Positions 4,278 to 5,375 of a stretch of DNA of 5,375 nt are shown piece by piece; within the stretch, counting starts at the first letter, position 1; the number at the start of each line of letters is the position of its first letter. The notes under the pieces were generated by a model. It had not been told where the DNA came from, searched no databases, and worked only from the letters and a program-made list of their open reading frames with translations. Source of the stretch: Oligoflexia bacterium (GTDB lineage: Bacteria; Bdellovibrionota; Bdellovibrionia; Bdellovibrionales; UBA1609); NCBI GenBank assembly GCA_026914095.1, contig JAPPIY010000088.1, positions 1-5,375 of the forward strand. Direction: 5' to 3'. Position numbers and translations under genes: made by a program.

Positions 4278-5375
4278 TCATTTTAAAGTGATGGATTTAA
4301 TATTTTTTTCTAACTTCAAACCTTTAGGGATGATTACAACCTCTAAAAAGGCAAGCAGTCTGTCTATAAATACCGCCAACAGACAGGCGGGAACCGCCCC
4401 TAAAAATATCAGTTTAGAATTTAAAGTGGCAATTCCTCTAAAGATAGGGTCTCCCAAGCCTCCCGCCCCTATAAATGCGGCTAAAGTAGCTGTCCCAACC
4501 ACTATCACAGCAGAGGTTCTCACTCCCGCTAATATCATTGGCAAAGCCAAAGGAATTTGAACATATCTTAAAATCTGTCGGCTGTTTAAACCGATTCCCG
4601 CCCCTGCGGATATAAACACTCTGTCTATATTCTTAATCCCCTCAAAAGTATTTCTGATCACAGGCAAAAGAGAGTAAATAAATAGAGTGACAACCGCCGG
4701 CAAAAAGCCAATTCCTAAAAAAGGAATGAATAAAGCCAACAAAGCCAAACTGGGCACAGTTTGAAGAGTATTCACTATCAAAAAAACAATTTTCTCTACC
4801 CTAACACTATAACTCGCCCATAAGCCAATAGGGATAGCCGTTAATAAAGCAAAAAATAAAGAGACAAAAATAAGCAATAAATGCTCATAAAAAATTTTAA
4901 AAAAATAATCTTTTTTAGAAATGTAATAGTCCAGCCAGCTCTGTTGTTTTAAATTCTGAATATTATCTTCCAAAAGATTTTTCTTAATTAAAAAATTTCT
5001 CGCTGTTTGTGAGCTGTCATATTTTAATTGATCCACCTGATTGTTTAAAAAAATCATTTCTTTTTCTGTGATATTTCCCTCTAAATCTTTAAAAGCTTTC
5101 TTTATTTTTGGATATTGAGTTAAAAGAGAAGATCGGGTTAAATAAGCCACTTCATAAGCCGGAAAAAAATGCTTGTCATCTTTCAAAGTTTTTAAATCAA
5201 AAGCTTTAATTCTTCCATCCGTTGAATACGCCATAATCATATCCATTTTTTTATTTTTTAAAGCAGAATACATCAATCCTTGATTCATTGTCCAAATTTT
5301 ATCTTTTTGAAAACCCAATTGGTATTTTTTAACAAAATTTGAAAAACCGTCTTTTCGCTCCACAAATTCATGCTC
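4278..5375 (-). CDS. Osmoprotectant (glycine betaine/choline-type) ABC transporter, fused binding protein-permease (partial)
   Basis: The reading frame is open to the right edge; the first visible residues are EHEFVERKDG, so the GTG at 5363 is internal and the true N-terminus lies outside. Visible residues 1-~135 are the C-terminal lobe of an OpuAC/ProX-type substrate-binding domain: EFVERKDGF, then GLMYSALKNKKMDMIMAYSTDGRI (split by the usual helix), where the STDGRI motif is typical, and FFPAYEVAYL. From ~155 follows an inner-membrane permease of the ProW/OpuBB class with about five to six membrane helices. It carries the ATPase-contact loop SAGAGIGLNSRQILRYVQIP and the conserved AAFIGAGGLGDPIFRGI. 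Uptake of compatible solutes would need an ATPase (ProV/OpuBA-like), expected upstream outside the window. The order is binding domain first, permease second, with the binding domain on the periplasmic side. The substrate cannot be set from this fragment because the aromatic-cage residues lie mostly upstream. No terminator is visible before folD. Confidence 0.9.
   Translation of the reverse strand, partial: EHEFVERKDGFSNFVKKYQLGFQKDKIWTMNQGLMYSALKNKKMDMIMAYSTDGRIKAFDLKTLKDDKHFFPAYEVAYLTRSSLLTQYPKIKKAFKDLEGNITEKEMIFLNNQVDQLKYDSSQTARNFLIKKNLLEDNIQNLKQQSWLDYYISKKDYFFKIFYEHLLLIFVSLFFALLTAIPIGLWASYSVRVEKIVFLIVNTLQTVPSLALLALFIPFLGIGFLPAVVTLFIYSLLPVIRNTFEGIKNIDRVFISAGAGIGLNSRQILRYVQIPLALPMILAGVRTSAVIVVGTATLAAFIGAGGLGDPIFRGIATLNSKLIFLGAVPACLLAVFIDRLLAFLEVVIIPKGLKLEKNIKSITLK

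Noticed and set aside
4288..4560. Plus-strand 90-codon frame opposite the permease
   Set aside because: It is antisense to the conserved permease C-terminus; its Ala/Pro/Lys-rich composition is the complement of membrane-helix codons.

Overview
The window is AT-rich and looks like a Gram-negative, proteobacterium-like genome. It holds a FolD of ordinary bacterial type, an osmoprotectant ABC transporter in which the binding protein and permease are fused, and a secreted protein with a classical signal peptide. Short GTCATTCC...GGAATC palindromic repeats of the kind common in proteobacteria are also present. Degraded genes, poly-A tracts and repeats would fit a host-associated or otherwise eroding genome, but the sequence does not fix the lineage.

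Layout: (1) Bases 1-137, minus strand: the start of an exported protein that runs off the left edge. (2) 138-696: no intact gene. This stretch holds a GC-rich palindrome (about 193-246), one copy of a ~115-bp repeat with inverted ends (309-426), a nested set of GAAGGCT inverted repeats (463-688) and a small hairpin followed by six T. (3) 697-1368, plus strand: the C-terminal two thirds of a class 3 lipase, cut off at its 5' end just beside the outer inverted repeat. (4) 2919-1384, minus strand: a two-gene cassette, a DprA/Smf-family gene followed by a phosphoribosyltransferase-like gene. The dprA is broken by an in-frame TAA and by a one-base frameshift in an A6 run. The phosphoribosyltransferase is split in two by a frameshift in an A7GA6 tract, where the two frames overlap as TAATG and an in-phase A AAA AAG slippery heptamer is present. 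(5) 2920-3194: AT-rich spacer with nothing recognisable. (6) 3195-3306: a second copy of the ~115-bp repeat in the opposite orientation, ending two bases after the folD stop. (7) 4163-3309, minus strand: intact folD. (8) 5375-4278, minus strand: fused binding protein/permease of a glycine betaine/choline-type ABC transporter, cut by the right edge.

Interpretation: what is visible of the flanking genes (folD, transporter, exported protein) is undamaged. All three genes between the two inverted repeat copies are truncated, split or frameshifted. The middle 3 kb therefore reads as a decaying accessory island bounded by a small repeat family. DprA and the phosphoribosyltransferase lie head to tail with 3 bases between them and presumably worked together on DNA or nucleotide substrates; their exact role is not known to me. 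The main alternative to plain decay is that the phosphoribosyltransferase is still made, by -1 frameshifting, reinitiation or transcriptional slippage on A tracts.
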